Shown: positions 10,200 to 19,739, counted from the first letter of the stretch. The stretch: 64,000 nt of DNA from Chara braunii (GCA_003427395.1 BFEA01000027.1:1516313-1580312); one strand, 5' to 3'. The notes: generated by a model not told the origin, from the sequence alone. Made by a program: numbers and translations.

Positions 10200-10300
10200 G
10201 GGGGCAAGGTCCCACTTGCGCACATCAGGAGATTTCGGCCGTTGATCTTTGTTATCTACGGTCGCTATCTCTTAATTCGTGCAAGTGGGACCTAGCCCCA
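10200..10300. mobile_element. MITE family 2, short copy
   Basis: Ends GGGGCAAGGTCCCACTTGC and GCAAGTGGGACCTAGCCCC are inverted repeats. The interior GGCCGTTGATCTTTG is the reverse complement of that in 7565-7662. A U6-derived sequence begins 24 bp beyond the right end. Confidence 0.82.
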
Positions 10301-10324
10301 GGAGGGAAAACAGAAAAAAAACAG

Positions 10325-10446
10325 GTCCTTCGGGACATCCGTTAAAATTGGAACGATACAGAGAAGATTTTTTTTTATTTTTTTTTTTATTTTTTTTTGA
10401 TACAGAGAAGATTAGCATTGCGGAAGGATGACACGCATAAATCGAG
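10325..10446 (+). pseudogene. U6: U6 snRNA retrocopy, secondarily interrupted
   Basis: The sequence opens at the U6 5' end (GTCCTTCGGGACATCC) and runs through GATACAGAGAAGATT, AGGATGACACGC and AAATCGAG, all diagnostic of U6. It is flanked by GAAAAAAAACAG (10313-10324) and GAAAAAAACAG (10447-10457), a likely target-site duplication, with no poly(A) tail. It is broken in the middle by a 29-bp T-rich insert (10370-10398) flanked by a 15-bp repeat of U6's own GATACAGAGAAGATT. It cannot be a working spliceosomal RNA. It is probably a LINE-mobilised snRNA pseudogene hit by a second event. Confidence 0.85.
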
Positions 10447-10457
10447 GAAAAAAACAG

Positions 10458-11058
10458 AAAGAAAGGTAAGGTAAGGAAGTAAAAAAGGGACCACTGCACA
10501 ACACACTCACCCGCATGGTGGCTTTGGGTTTTCAGCGGCCTTTCATACGACCACGGAGTCGAAAATTCGTGGAAAGCACAAGGCGGGTAAAGGCGGCGTT
10601 TCAGGTGCAGTAGAGGGACGCTGTGTGAACGGAAAGGGCGGGGAAACCGGTTTGGTGAGGCAGCGCGTGCGAATTTTCGTACGTTTCACCTCACCGTGCT
10701 GTTCTTGTTCGCGCTCTTTGACTGCACGCGTTCATCCTTGTGGTGGCTTTTTGTGGCCATGTGTGCAGCGCCAAAAAAAAAAGGAAACCGCAATCGGTCT
10801 CGTAGCTATCCGTGTGCATGTCCGTCTATAGGTCTGATGGGCTGATGGACTACTGTAGTGATAGTGAGATTCGTCGTGCAAGATAAACCGTGGCGGCAAA
10901 GGTGAAACTCTCACGTTGAGGCTGAGTTGGAAGGGGAAATTGTGCTGGTGAAGGGTGTGGAAAGAGAAAGAAGGCGGGTGTATGTACGAGACTTCACTCA
11001 AGGGTGGAGGATCGGCATTCTATAGAGGGAGTGCAGCGTCAGTGCAAGTGTTTCCCAT
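10458..11058. other. No gene recognised
   Basis: Mixed GC-rich sequence without splice-supported coding potential. Confidence 0.5.
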
Positions 11059-11092
11059 TCTCTCTCTCTCTCTCACTCTCTCTCTCTCTCTC
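11059..11092. repeat. (TC)n microsatellite at gap edge
   Basis: A TC run leads directly into an assembly gap, suggesting the gap is caused by the microsatellite. Confidence 0.9.
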
Positions 11093-11782
11093 NNNNNNNN
11101 NNNNNNNNNNNNNNNNNNNNNNNNNNNNNNNNNNNNNNNNNNNNNNNNNNNNNNNNNNNNNNNNNNNNNNNNNNNNNNNNNNNNNNNNNNNNNNNNNNNN
11201 NNNNNNNNNNNNNNNNNNNNNNNNNNNNNNNNNNNNNNNNNNNNNNNNNNNNNNNNNNNNNNNNNNNNNNNNNNNNNNNNNNNNNNNNNNNNNNNNNNNN
11301 NNNNNNNNNNNNNNNNNNNNNNNNNNNNNNNNNNNNNNNNNNNNNNNNNNNNNNNNNNNNNNNNNNNNNNNNNNNNNNNNNNNNNNNNNNNNNNNNNNNN
11401 NNNNNNNNNNNNNNNNNNNNNNNNNNNNNNNNNNNNNNNNNNNNNNNNNNNNNNNNNNNNNNNNNNNNNNNNNNNNNNNNNNNNNNNNNNNNNNNNNNNN
11501 NNNNNNNNNNNNNNNNNNNNNNNNNNNNNNNNNNNNNNNNNNNNNNNNNNNNNNNNNNNNNNNNNNNNNNNNNNNNNNNNNNNNNNNNNNNNNNNNNNNN
11601 NNNNNNNNNNNNNNNNNNNNNNNNNNNNNNNNNNNNNNNNNNNNNNNNNNNNNNNNNNNNNNNNNNNNNNNNNNNNNNNNNNNNNNNNNNNNNNNNNNNN
11701 NNNNNNNNNNNNNNNNNNNNNNNNNNNNNNNNNNNNNNNNNNNNNNNNNNNNNNNNNNNNNNNNNNNNNNNNNNNNNNNNNN
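11093..11782. other. Assembly gap (Ns)
   Basis: 690 undetermined bases. Any apparent open frame across this interval is meaningless. Confidence 1.
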
Positions 11783-13259
11783 CTCTCCCCTCCCTTCCCC
11801 TCCCCCGTCTTCCTCTCTCCTCCCCCCGTCCTTCTACCCGCCCCCGCTGATTCTGTGTTGAATGCTGGCGCGCACGCATGCACAAAGTGCCACAAACATA
11901 TAAGAACACAGAGATCAACACTTGCGCGCACCACTCGCATACAGATAAAACTCGCTCTTGCGATTTCGTTACCAGTTTGTATTAGCTCCGCTCGCGTAAA
12001 GGTGCGGCATCTGTTGTGTCGGGGCCCCTTTTTTGACTTTTTCTTTCAGTCTTTGTTGTGTGATCGGCGGCGTGAATGATGGAGATGCAGGGAAATGAAC
12101 GTTTATCAGGCATCCTGATTTGCGTTGGTGGCTGATTGGTGATTGCGATTGGTTGGCAGGTAGACCGGAAGGAAGAGGCAGCATTGCCTGCCGTCAATGG
12201 AGAGGAGGGAAGGTGGTTGCTTGATTGAAGTCCCTTCCGCGGGAACGCGGCCCTCGTGGAGCAAGCTGAGTGCGGGATGCCCAGCTGCTGTAAGCTTTCA
12301 CTGTGCCAATCAGAGAAGCCGCAGCAGGACGTTATGATCGGTTTCCCTGGCGCGCTTGGTGCTTTTCAGTCCCGACTGTAGCGGGTTTGCAGGGAGGAGG
12401 AGGAGGAGGAGGAGGAGGAAGAGGGAGAAGGGAAAGGAGGAGGAATAGGAGCCGGATAAAGTGCAGATCAACGAGACGAGGGTATCAGGAGGCGCGCGTG
12501 GTCGCGATTGGCAAAAAGAAGATGGCGGTGAGAGGGGGGCAGTTAAGGAAGCAGAGGTGGAGAGGGGTGAACTACGGAGAAAAGAGGTGGTGGCTGGAAC
12601 GAGAGCATAAGAGGGGGGGGTATTGGGGGAGCAGTGTATTCCATGGAGAGCGTCGGCATGTGGAGCTATAGATCGCAGTGTTGTCGCGATCGGGATCTCC
12701 GTCTGGTGGTTGAGAGGTCTGTTCTTGGGTGTCCCGACATCATAAGAATTTCGTTGCCAGAAAGGGGGAGGAGGTGGAGGTGGTTCCGTGAAGAAGGGCA
12801 ATGGGAGGAGAAGGGAAAGGAGTTAGACAGTACTGAAAGGAATTGGTGGCAGGCGTTGGGAGGTGGTAGAAGAGGGCGGCCAGGGAAGTGAGTGAGAGGG
12901 TAATAAACAATGGAGCTGCCAGGGAGTGGCACGGCCACCGAAGGCGAGGCGGGCCGGGGCCGCGACCTCCGCACGTATTCGTTGACCTCCTTGCAGATCG
13001 GGTACGTTTCCATTTTCCTTTTTTCTCCTTCATTGGTTGCTTTGCAATCCCCCGTCCACTGGTAGAGGTAGAGCAGAAGGGTGGAGGGTTGGGGGGGGTG
13101 TTGGGTTTTGCTTGTCCTCTGAGACTAGTATAAAGATGATAGGACACGCACCAAGATAACTGAATGTGGGGTCATGTATTGGAAAATTTCCTCCAATTCT
13201 CTTGGCGCATGCCCAGTCATTGTCACACACGCACATATGTACACAAACACACCAAAAAG
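11783..13259. other. Unassigned; purine-rich strand and GGA-rich tracts
   Basis: Open frames here (for example 12303-12671 plus and 12310-12801 minus) arise from strand-biased GGA/AGG-rich sequence. I see no conserved motif or convincing exon. Confidence 0.5.
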
Positions 13260-13267
13260 GAGGCGGG

Positions 13268-13268
13268 G

Positions 13269-13341
<73 letters not shown>

Positions 13342-13460
13342 AGAGAGAGAGAGAGAGAGAGAGTAATGTGCGACTGTATCTCCTCGGATCCGTTGACACC
13401 TGCGCATTAACTCCAGATTGCTGAGGCATGGACCTCCCCCTCAGCGTGTGCGCACGCGCG

Positions 13461-13498
<38 letters not shown>

Positions 13499-13589
13499 AG
13501 TCATTTGCGTTTATATCTCCTCGGATCCGTTGACACCTGCGCACTGTCTCCAGATGGTTGAGACATGGACCTCCCCCTTAGCGCGCGCT

Positions 13590-13628
<39 letters not shown>

Positions 13629-13716
13629 GAGAGAGTAATGTGCGACTGTATCTTCTCGGATCCGTTGACACCTGCGCAGTCTCCAGATGGCTGAGGCATG
13701 GACCTCCGCCGCAGAG

Positions 13717-13753
<37 letters not shown>

Positions 13754-13755
13754 TT
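13268..13755. repeat. Compound satellite: conserved spacer units alternating with (GA)n and (CG)n
   Basis: A spacer of about 80-90 bp containing TCGGATCCGTTGACACCTGC and GGCATGGACCTCC (or close variants) occurs three times (about 13364-13450, 13500-13583, 13636-13713). Each spacer is preceded by a (GA)n run. Each is followed by a CG-repeat or GCGC tract that passes straight into the next (GA)n run. A fourth GA run ends the array. The microsatellite is thus embedded in, and duplicated with, a minisatellite. Confidence 0.88.
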
Positions 13756-13822
13756 CCGCGTCGATCGCTGGGCGGCGTAAACAGGTGTTACGCGCCTACG
13801 TCAGGGATCGGGGTGGATTGAT

Positions 13823-13897
13823 TGTTGCTTAACATCAGCGATAGGCAGTTTGTGAAGACTGTTGCTTAACATCAGCGATAGGCAGTTTGTGAAGACT
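13823..13897. repeat. 37-bp tandem duplication
   Basis: GTTGCTTAACATCAGCGATA followed by GGCAGTTTGTGAAGACT is present twice head-to-tail. Confidence 0.9.
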
Positions 13898-14540
13898 GGC
13901 CAGCTTCAATCTCCAGCCAGTAGGTGAAAGTTCTACGGACGAGCTTGTTGGTGCGCCTTTGTTGCCGAATGTCCTTCTGCATCTGACAGTGTATACGTCT
14001 ATGTACAGGAGAGAGATTTTTTTCCCCCTGGATTTTATCCTTCATTATGAAATCATCTTCTCGGATGCTTCCTTTGCGTTGGAATGTGTAGCTTGTGTTT
14101 CCCCCTCCTTTTTCTCTCTTTACTTTCTCATTTCTTTGGTGTCCCCTCAAAACTCTTATTTAAGCAGGAGCTCCCCGTCTGCTTTCTCTTGTTGCCTTTT
14201 TCTGTTTTTTTTTGGCCGTTTGTGTGCCCGCGTGTGTCTGGCTTTGTGAGGATTAAATCCACAAACGCAGAATTGGTATTTGAATTTCTTAGCACTCTGG
14301 AGTCTTTCTTGGGATAGCGACGACGATCGGTTTGAGAAGCATGAATGGGCGATGTGATCATTGATTATGGATTTGAGAGGAAACGCTGGTCGGTACGTTT
14401 ATATGTCGTCGCGCGTTGTCGAGTAGTACTATAACTGATGCAGTAAGTAGTTCTTTTTTTTCCCCATTAATAAGTAAATTGAGGCGATGAATTAGGGTTG
14501 TCCTCCGGATCCCTACCCCTTCCCAGTCATCTTTGTCCCC
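13898..14540. other. No gene recognised
   Basis: T-rich on the plus strand. Open frames are short and compositionally biased. Confidence 0.5.
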
Positions 14541-14651
14541 TACCATCTTCACCCGAATAGAACGCCGGGTCATTATAACTTTATCTGGACTGAACATTAC
14601 ACCAAATACGGCTATAATGATCGGGTGTGCTATTCGGCTGAAAAGACGCTA
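14541..14651. mobile_element. MITE family 1, copy 4 (interior type B)
   Basis: Left end TACCATCTTCACCCGAATAG; right end CTATTCGGCTGAAAAGACGC then TA. Inner arms GGGTCATTATAACTTT and GGCTATAATGATCGGG are complementary. This interior differs from type A copies although the outer bases are shared. Confidence 0.85.
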
Positions 14652-15436
14652 GTTCTTCGTTCTCATCGGTCTTTCTGTTTCTTGATTGTCTCCTTCCTCG
14701 TCTGTCTTTTCGTTCTTTATTTATTTTCTTTTAAGATCCAGGTCGTTCTGTTGGACGCCCCCACACTCCTCTCCAATCCGATGGCTCCTTTGGCTCCATT
14801 CGTTTGCTTCTCGGTCGGGATCGGGATTGACAATGACAACGCTTGCCTTCCCCGATCTCCCAAATGGATGGACCAGTGTGTGATCTCGTCCGCTGATGAT
14901 GAACGCGACTTCGGGCGTCGCCGCACGGGACACGAAACGAAAAACGAAACGAGTGCCATCTTCCTGCAGAAAATGGCCAGGCTCACCGGTTTGCTATTGA
15001 TAGTAACGAGTGTACTTCGCCACCTTTCGTGGGCAGATGCACTCGTTTCGTTTTCGTTTCGTGTGCCGTGCGGCGGGACCCTTCGTTTCGTTCTTGATGT
15101 CGTGGCATTGCGGTGAGCAGACATCACATCCCTTAGGACGCAATGGGGTGAGAAAGGGCTATATATTCCCATTTTTCCCAACGCTGAGAAAGGTAGTGGT
15201 GGTTTACGGAGGTAGGTAGAGCGCCTTGAACTCCTCGGTGGAATGAAGACTCAGGTCTTTAGTCTCGAAGCCCACCCCCATCTTCTTCACTCATTCCGCG
15301 TAGGTGGTCGCTGGGGAGGTGCATACGATAGCGAAAAGAAGAGAGGTTAGTAGAACAAGAAAGCTATGGCTGAGTGTGATCATCGGGCGTTGGCTATGAA
15401 TTCGCACAGGAGGCTTCAGAAATAGTAATAGAGAAG
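14652..15436. other. No gene recognised
   Basis: An ORF at 14625-15116 has no recognisable motif and overlaps equally long open frames on the other strand. Repeated ACGAAACGA and TCGTTTCGTTTTC motifs near 14930-15095 form imperfect inverted repeats. Confidence 0.4.
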
Positions 15437-15438
15437 TT

Positions 15439-15439
15439 G

Positions 15440-15482
<43 letters not shown>

Positions 15483-15510
15483 ACTCGCCACTCTCTCTCT
15501 CTCTCTCTTC
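15439..15510. repeat. (CT)n microsatellite with short interruptions
   Basis: A CT run is followed by a duplicated TTCACTCGCCACTCTC module. Confidence 0.92.
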
Positions 15511-15859
15511 ACTCGCCACTCTCATCTGTCCTCCCTTCTCCTCCCTCATCTCTCGTCACTCATTCCCCCGTTGCAAATACCATCCCCCTCATCCCTTAGG
15601 CCTTGAGCAAATACACCCCTTTAGGCGTTCGATATGAAGAGGTCTGAAAAAGAGTAGTCGTCGATCCCACCCCTTAGGCATGGAGGTGGCAGCGCTGTCC
15701 TCGTAGTAATAAAGTTTTGTATTAATTTCTGGGACGGGGTTTGGTTGCCCCATGTTTTTTTTTTTTTTTGTCTTGTCTAAATGACGGTAGGCCGAGCGCT
15801 TTGGCGCCGTGTGTATAATTTCTGGAGCGTATACTCTAACCAACTGAGTTATAGGCCAT

Positions 15860-15924
15860 GCTTGGAAAGACAGACTTGAACTCTCAACCCCCAAATCCGT
15901 AGTTTGGTCCTTCGGGACATCCGT

Positions 15925-15956
<32 letters not shown>

Positions 15957-16026
15957 GGCCCCTGCGCAAGGATGACACGCAAATCCGCAGTTTGGTGCTC
16001 TTATCCAATTGAGCTACAAGCACATT
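15860..16026 (-). pseudogene. tRNA-Arg(ACG)-like gene, interrupted in the anticodon arm by a U6 copy
   Basis: Read on the minus strand with the insert removed, the parts are: an acceptor start GTGCTTG, a D-arm GCTC/GAGC, and a perfect five-pair anticodon stem CCAAA/TTTGG around loop CTACGGA (anticodon ACG). These are followed by a TTCAAGT T-loop and the 3' acceptor strand CAAGCAT. The T-stem has a mismatch and extra bases, so the gene was already imperfect. A U6-derived segment (15907-15980) splits the anticodon arm. A 16-bp duplication of the arm, AAATCCGTAGTTTGGT (15893-15908) and AAATCCGCAGTTTGGT (15981-15996), flanks it. Confidence 0.7.
15907..15980 (+). pseudogene. U6: U6 snRNA retrocopy, 3' truncated
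   Basis: It begins at the U6 5' end (GTCCTTCGGGACATCC), retains TTAGCATGGCCCCTGCGC and AGGATGACACGC, and stops before the U6 3' terminus. A 16-bp direct repeat on both sides, differing at one base, marks a target-site duplication. It shares the CCTTCGGGACATCCGTT variant with the copy at 10325, so both could derive from one expressed U6 gene. There is no U6 promoter (USE/TATA) upstream, only tRNA sequence, so it is not a working gene. Confidence 0.88.
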
Positions 16027-16031
16027 CATTC

Positions 16032-16104
16032 GTCCCTCTCGTCTAGGGGTATAGGACATCGCTTTTTGATGGCGAAGACACGGGTTCAAATCCCGTAAGG
16101 GATA
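16032..16104 (+). tRNA. Mitochondrial-type tRNA, Glu-like body with UUG anticodon
   Basis: A complete cloverleaf can be drawn. Acceptor GTCCCTC/AAGGGAT has one C-A mismatch and a terminal G-U. The D-stem is GTCT/GGAC. The anticodon stem is TCGCT/GGCGA with loop TTTTGAT. The T-arm is ACGGG-TTCAAAT-CCCGT. The body resembles plant mitochondrial tRNA-Glu, but the anticodon reads TTG, which would decode Gln. A single C-to-G change at position 36 would explain this. It sits next to the tRNA-Arg remnant and is probably a non-functional nuclear copy; alternatively it is a true tRNA-Gln of unusual lineage. Confidence 0.65.
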
Positions 16105-16331
16105 TATATGATATGATATCTATCATATCAAAGGGCCAGGTCAGGCGGGTCACACTACCGAAGCCTATCAGTTGCATTAATTTAATTAACAAAAAACAAC
16201 GGCTTTTATGGTGTGGCTGTGATAGAAAGATCGAAATCATCGAATTAGAAAATGGAGGATCTGACGAACGGCGTTTTTTGTTGTCCGTCCATCGAACAGG
16301 AAAAAAACGGAAATTAGAGAAAAAGTACAAT

Positions 16332-16379
16332 ACTGTGTAGCCGGATTGAAAAAAAAAAAAAAAAAAAAAACTGTGTAGC
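16332..16379. repeat. Poly(A) insert with 10-bp direct repeats
   Basis: ACTGTGTAGC at 16332-16341 and 16370-16379 flanks CGGATTG followed by A21. The body is only seven bases. Confidence 0.68.
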
Positions 16380-16507
16380 AGAACGTCAAGAGAAGTCGAG
16401 AAGCTTGTTAATTTTCGTCCAGGCGGGGGAGAAGCCGGCAGGGAGAGCGGGATGAAGCGCGTTTCTTGTCGATTTTGTTGTTGTTTCCCTGTTGCCCTCC
16501 CCATCGA

Positions 16508-16553
16508 TTTGACACGAGGACGCGTGTATTTTTTTTTGACACGAGGACGCGTG
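16508..16553. repeat. T-rich insert with 19-bp direct repeats
   Basis: TTTGACACGAGGACGCGTG at 16508-16526 and 16535-16553 is separated only by TATTTTTT. Confidence 0.72.
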
Positions 16554-16786
16554 AGCAAGGGGACAACCCCCCGATCCAAACAGTTGGTAGTGGGCAGCGT
16601 TTGTCAAGAACTGATGAGAAAAAGGGAAGCGAACGACTTGTGTCAATTCCCCCTCCCTCCCCCTTGCCACTCCTCAATTCCCCCTCCCCCTCCTTACCCC
16701 TCCTCTCGTAAGGGGTCCTCGATGTAAGTAGAGAGTGCTGGGCGCCGTGCTTGTATGGGTTACGTATAGCGTGTTTTCCCTCGTAA

Positions 16787-16817
<31 letters not shown>

Positions 16818-16878
16818 CGCCCTTACTGTTTATCTTCGATATACAATGGTGTGTTTCGCTATCCTTGCTCTCTCTTAG

Positions 16879-16879
<1 letters not shown>

Positions 16880-16920
<41 letters not shown>
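16880..16920. repeat. (GA)n microsatellite
   Basis: An uninterrupted GA run. Confidence 0.95.
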
Positions 16921-16925
<5 letters not shown>

Positions 16926-17024
16926 TGGTGGAAGACCTGCTCTTCATCATAAGGACCAAATTACGTCACGGAAGTGTGGAAGAGGGTTCAGGGTATTCAT
17001 GTCTCTCTACCCATGCTGCTGCGT

Positions 17025-17056
17025 TTGTTTGTTTGTTTGTTTGTTTGTTTGTTTTT
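17025..17056. repeat. (TTTG)n microsatellite
   Basis: TTTG is repeated about seven times and ends in a T-rich tail. Confidence 0.9.
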
Positions 17057-17360
17057 TTGGGAACCATCTCTTGTGGGTGCTAGCGGTGTTGATGAAAGCA
17101 AATCAATGTCACTACCCCAAGGGAGACATCTATTGGTGCGGATTATGATAAAGGCAAGAAGTCTCATTAATTGAGTATTTGCAGTAAGCCGAGTGTCCAT
17201 TATCGGAAGGTCGTCGCTGACCTTGATCTCCACTCGTCGGATTCGGATTCTGCATCGCAGAATCTCAGTCCTGCTAACCTCGAAGTGGCATCCGCACCTG
17301 AAGCGCAATCTGCGTTCTCGTCCAACCCGACAGTTGGAATCCCATTTCGGGATGATATCG

Positions 17361-17488
17361 TTGATTACTGGAATTATTAAGTTGTTGATTAATGGAATTA
17401 TTAAGTTGTTGATTAATGGAATTATTAAGTTGTTGATTCATGGAATTATTAAGCTGTAGATTAATGGAATTATTAAGTTGTAGATTAA
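17361..17488. repeat. 24-bp minisatellite, about 5 units
   Basis: The unit GTTGATTAATGGAATTATTA followed by AGTT is repeated about five times with single-base changes. Confidence 0.92.
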
Positions 17489-17721
17489 AGGAAAGAAATT
17501 GTTACCTCATTTGGAACTACGTGAAGCAAGTCGTACAGAGAAAGGAGAGCGGGGGGACGGCGGGTCATCCTGGCTGGTGAGTGCACACGGTAGCTAGCCC
17601 TATCAAGAAGCGATGGTGGCAGTAGGCACGCTCTCGCTCTCCCATTTCGTCGTGCAGGCTGGAAGAATTAAAGTATTATGGCGGCAAACAAGCGAAGAAC
17701 CACTGGAATTAATGCCCTGTT

Positions 17722-17753
17722 TGATGATGATGGTGATGAGGATGAGGATGATG

Positions 17754-17822
<69 letters not shown>
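17722..17822. repeat. (GAT)n trinucleotide repeat
   Basis: GAT/GAG triplets produce poly-Asp/Met or poly-Ser frames on both strands. These are not evidence for genes. Confidence 0.95.
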
Positions 17823-18029
17823 TGTTTAAGATGGTAACTGACATAGATGACTCGAAACTCACATAATGACAGAATGAAAGGTATTGAAGTGTGTTTCTGT
17901 CAAAAAAAGAAAGAAAAAAAAAGGAATTGTGTATCTGTCCCAGCGGTAGGCGATCCCGAGGTAGATGAGCTCTCCTGTCTTTTGTTACGGATCGCGCCTT
18001 CCATCTCAGGGAAGAGTTTTCCATGATTA

Positions 18030-18400
18030 ATGAGCGATCTATTATGGTCCTCATCGTCATCATCGTCCTCATCGTCGTCATTATCATTCTCATCATCGGC
18101 ATGATTATGATCGTCATCGTCGTCACGGTCAGTGATTTTCTATACTAATCATCTCATCATTATCATCATCATCCTCATCCTCATCATCGGCATCACTATC
18201 ATCGTCATCAGCATCATTATTCTCGTCATCGTTGTCATGGCCAGGCATTCTGCGTCATCATCATACGATAATAATCATCGTTAGTACGATAGTTATCGTC
18301 ATCGTCATCGATATGAACGTCATCATTATCATACGGTAGTATGATCATCTTCAGTACGATAGTTATCTTCGTCGTCATCGATATCAGCGTCATCATGATT
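18030..18400. repeat. Imperfect (CAT/CGT)n trinucleotide-rich tract
   Basis: Degenerate TCATCGTCATCG-type triplets extend for hundreds of bases. Confidence 0.85.
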
Positions 18401-18735
18401 TTGATGTCGTAATGTTTTGCACTTCTTTTTTTGTTGCCGTGACAATTGTTGTGATCATCCTGGTACTGCTCATCGCATCACCAAAGGTGAGGCATTTTTA
18501 CTGTCCTTTTTTTATTGTTAATCGTCATTTTCGTCATTTTCGTGACTTTCGTCATCGATATCAGCGTCATCATTATTTTGATGTTTTAATGTTTTGCACT
18601 TTTTTTTTTGGTTGCCGTGACAATTGTGGTGACCATCCTGGTACTGCTCATCGCATCACCAAAGGTGCGGCATTTTTACTGTCCTTTTTATTGTTAATCG
18701 TCATTTTCGTCATTTTCGTCATTTTCGTGACTTTC
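18381..18735. repeat. 177-bp tandem duplication
   Basis: A unit containing ATATCAGCGTCATCAT, GTTTTGCACTT and CTGGTACTGCTCATCGCATC occurs at 18381 and again at 18558, with small differences. Confidence 0.9.
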
Positions 18736-18835
18736 GTCATTTTCGTCATTTTCGTCATTTTCGTCATTTTCGTCATTTTCGTGACTTTCGTCATTTTTGT
18801 GACTTTCGTCATTTTCGTGACTTTCGTCACAGGTG
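18700..18835. repeat. 9-bp tandem repeat TTCGTCATT/TTCGTGACT
   Basis: Units of TTTTCGTCA and TTCGTGACT alternate. The apparent hydrophobic open frame here is a consequence of the repeat. Confidence 0.9.
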
Positions 18836-19465
18836 GTGTCATCGTCACCAGTCGACCATCATCGTCATCTCTTTCTCACCCTCGTTATTATCAGGATTAT
18901 TGTCCTGACCAAGATCGTCGTCCTCATCGTTTTCTTCGCCGTGATCGTTAATAATGATAGTTAGCAGTATCGACATGACTGGAAATAGAAATGATGAATC
19001 TGTGTGGTTGCGTTACAGTTTTTATCTTTTTTTTGTTATTATATAATAAATATATACAAGAGTAATTCGGCAACGCGCGTAATGATTACTCACGTTCGTT
19101 TTGTTGTCGAACGGCCTGAGTCGTGAAAATGACCGCGTTACCTAAGTTCTTTTCGGCGGCTTGATTCTCGATGACGTCGTCTCCTCGTGTGCGTGCCCGT
19201 AAGTCGTGAAAATGACGGCGTTACCTGTGTCCTCGATTCTTGATGACGTCATTTTTTTTCATTTTCGCGTCGCTGAACGGGGCCACAGTTGAAAGCGCTG
19301 GGGGCCGGGGGGGGGGGCGGAAGACTCCGCTGATGACGTCGTCCATTTGGCGCGAGAATTACTATGTTGCCTGCGAATGTCATCCTTTCGAGCGCGTGCG
19401 AGAGTTAGCGATGATACCGCAATCAGTGATGAGAGGAAGAAGAGGGTTGTGTGCTGCGTAGGCAG
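18836..19465. other. No gene recognised; repeated GTCGTGAAAATGAC motif
   Basis: GTCGTGAAAATGAC followed by a CGCGTTACC/GGCGTTACC element occurs near 19118 and 19202, each followed by TTCTTTTCGG- or TGATGACGTC-containing sequence. This is a diverged tandem duplication of about 85 bp. Confidence 0.5.
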
Positions 19466-19466
19466 A

Positions 19467-19569
19467 TGCCCCTTTTTTACGCCTTGCGCAATTTGTTGAT
19501 TAGTAGCGCGCCCACTAATCAACAGGCGCCACTAATCAACAAATTGCGCAAGACGTAAAAAAAGGGCAC
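19467..19569. mobile_element. Short foldback element with 38-bp arms
   Basis: The left arm runs from TGCCCCTTTTTTACGCC through TTGCGCAATTTGTTGATTAG. The right arm is its near-perfect complement, CTAATCAACAAATTGCGCAA then GACGTAAAAAAAGGGCA. A 26-bp loop repeats CACTAATCAACA. It is a MITE-like hairpin unlike the three families above. Confidence 0.8.
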
Positions 19570-19739
19570 ATGCTAGATGTTTTCATAATGCACATGAGGA
19601 CATACTCACAGTAGGACTTTTTTCAGTTAGCTCATTGTGGTCACATTCTTGCAGGTCGGACAGTAATAATTGCTGTTAGATACATTCAGGAAAGCACTCG
19701 AGTGAATTTGCCCGGAAATTACGCACGTATTCATCCTCT

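Larger units (their letters stand above)
15784..16104. other. Probable nuclear insertion of mitochondrial DNA bearing tRNA genes
   Basis: Three tRNA-like sequences lie together: a partial D-arm region on the minus strand (about 15823-15858), a tRNA-Arg(ACG)-like gene on the minus strand, and a tRNA-Glu-like gene on the plus strand. The last closely resembles what I recall of plant mitochondrial trnE. Nuclear tRNA genes are not expected to have these bodies, so a NUMT is the simplest reading. Its boundaries are unclear; AT-rich sequence to about 16330 could belong to it. Confidence 0.6.
16105..16880. other. No gene recognised; AT-rich then mixed
   Basis: 16105-16330 could be further organelle-derived spacer. 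A T24 tract is at 16794-16817. Two short insert/direct-repeat loci inside this stretch are listed separately. Confidence 0.4.

Noticed and set aside
10955-12079. Long open frames spanning 11.0-12.0 kb on both strands
   Set aside because: They run through 690 Ns, so their length has no meaning.
13030-13700. Poly-Ser-Leu and poly-Arg-Glu frames
   Set aside because: They are translations of (GA)n/(CT)n microsatellites. The same applies at 15.4, 16.9, 36.9 and 47.0 kb.
15907-15980. Functional U6 snRNA gene
   Set aside because: It is 3' truncated, lacks an upstream promoter, and is bounded by a duplication of tRNA sequence.
17613-18126. Open frames rich in Asp/Met (plus) and Ser (minus)
   Set aside because: They are produced entirely by GAT and CAT/CGT trinucleotide repeats and have no non-repeat coding context.
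18412-18951. 179-codon hydrophobic frame resembling a membrane protein
   Set aside because: The hydrophobic part is a translation of the TTCGTCATT/TTCGTGACT tandem repeat and the 177-bp duplication.
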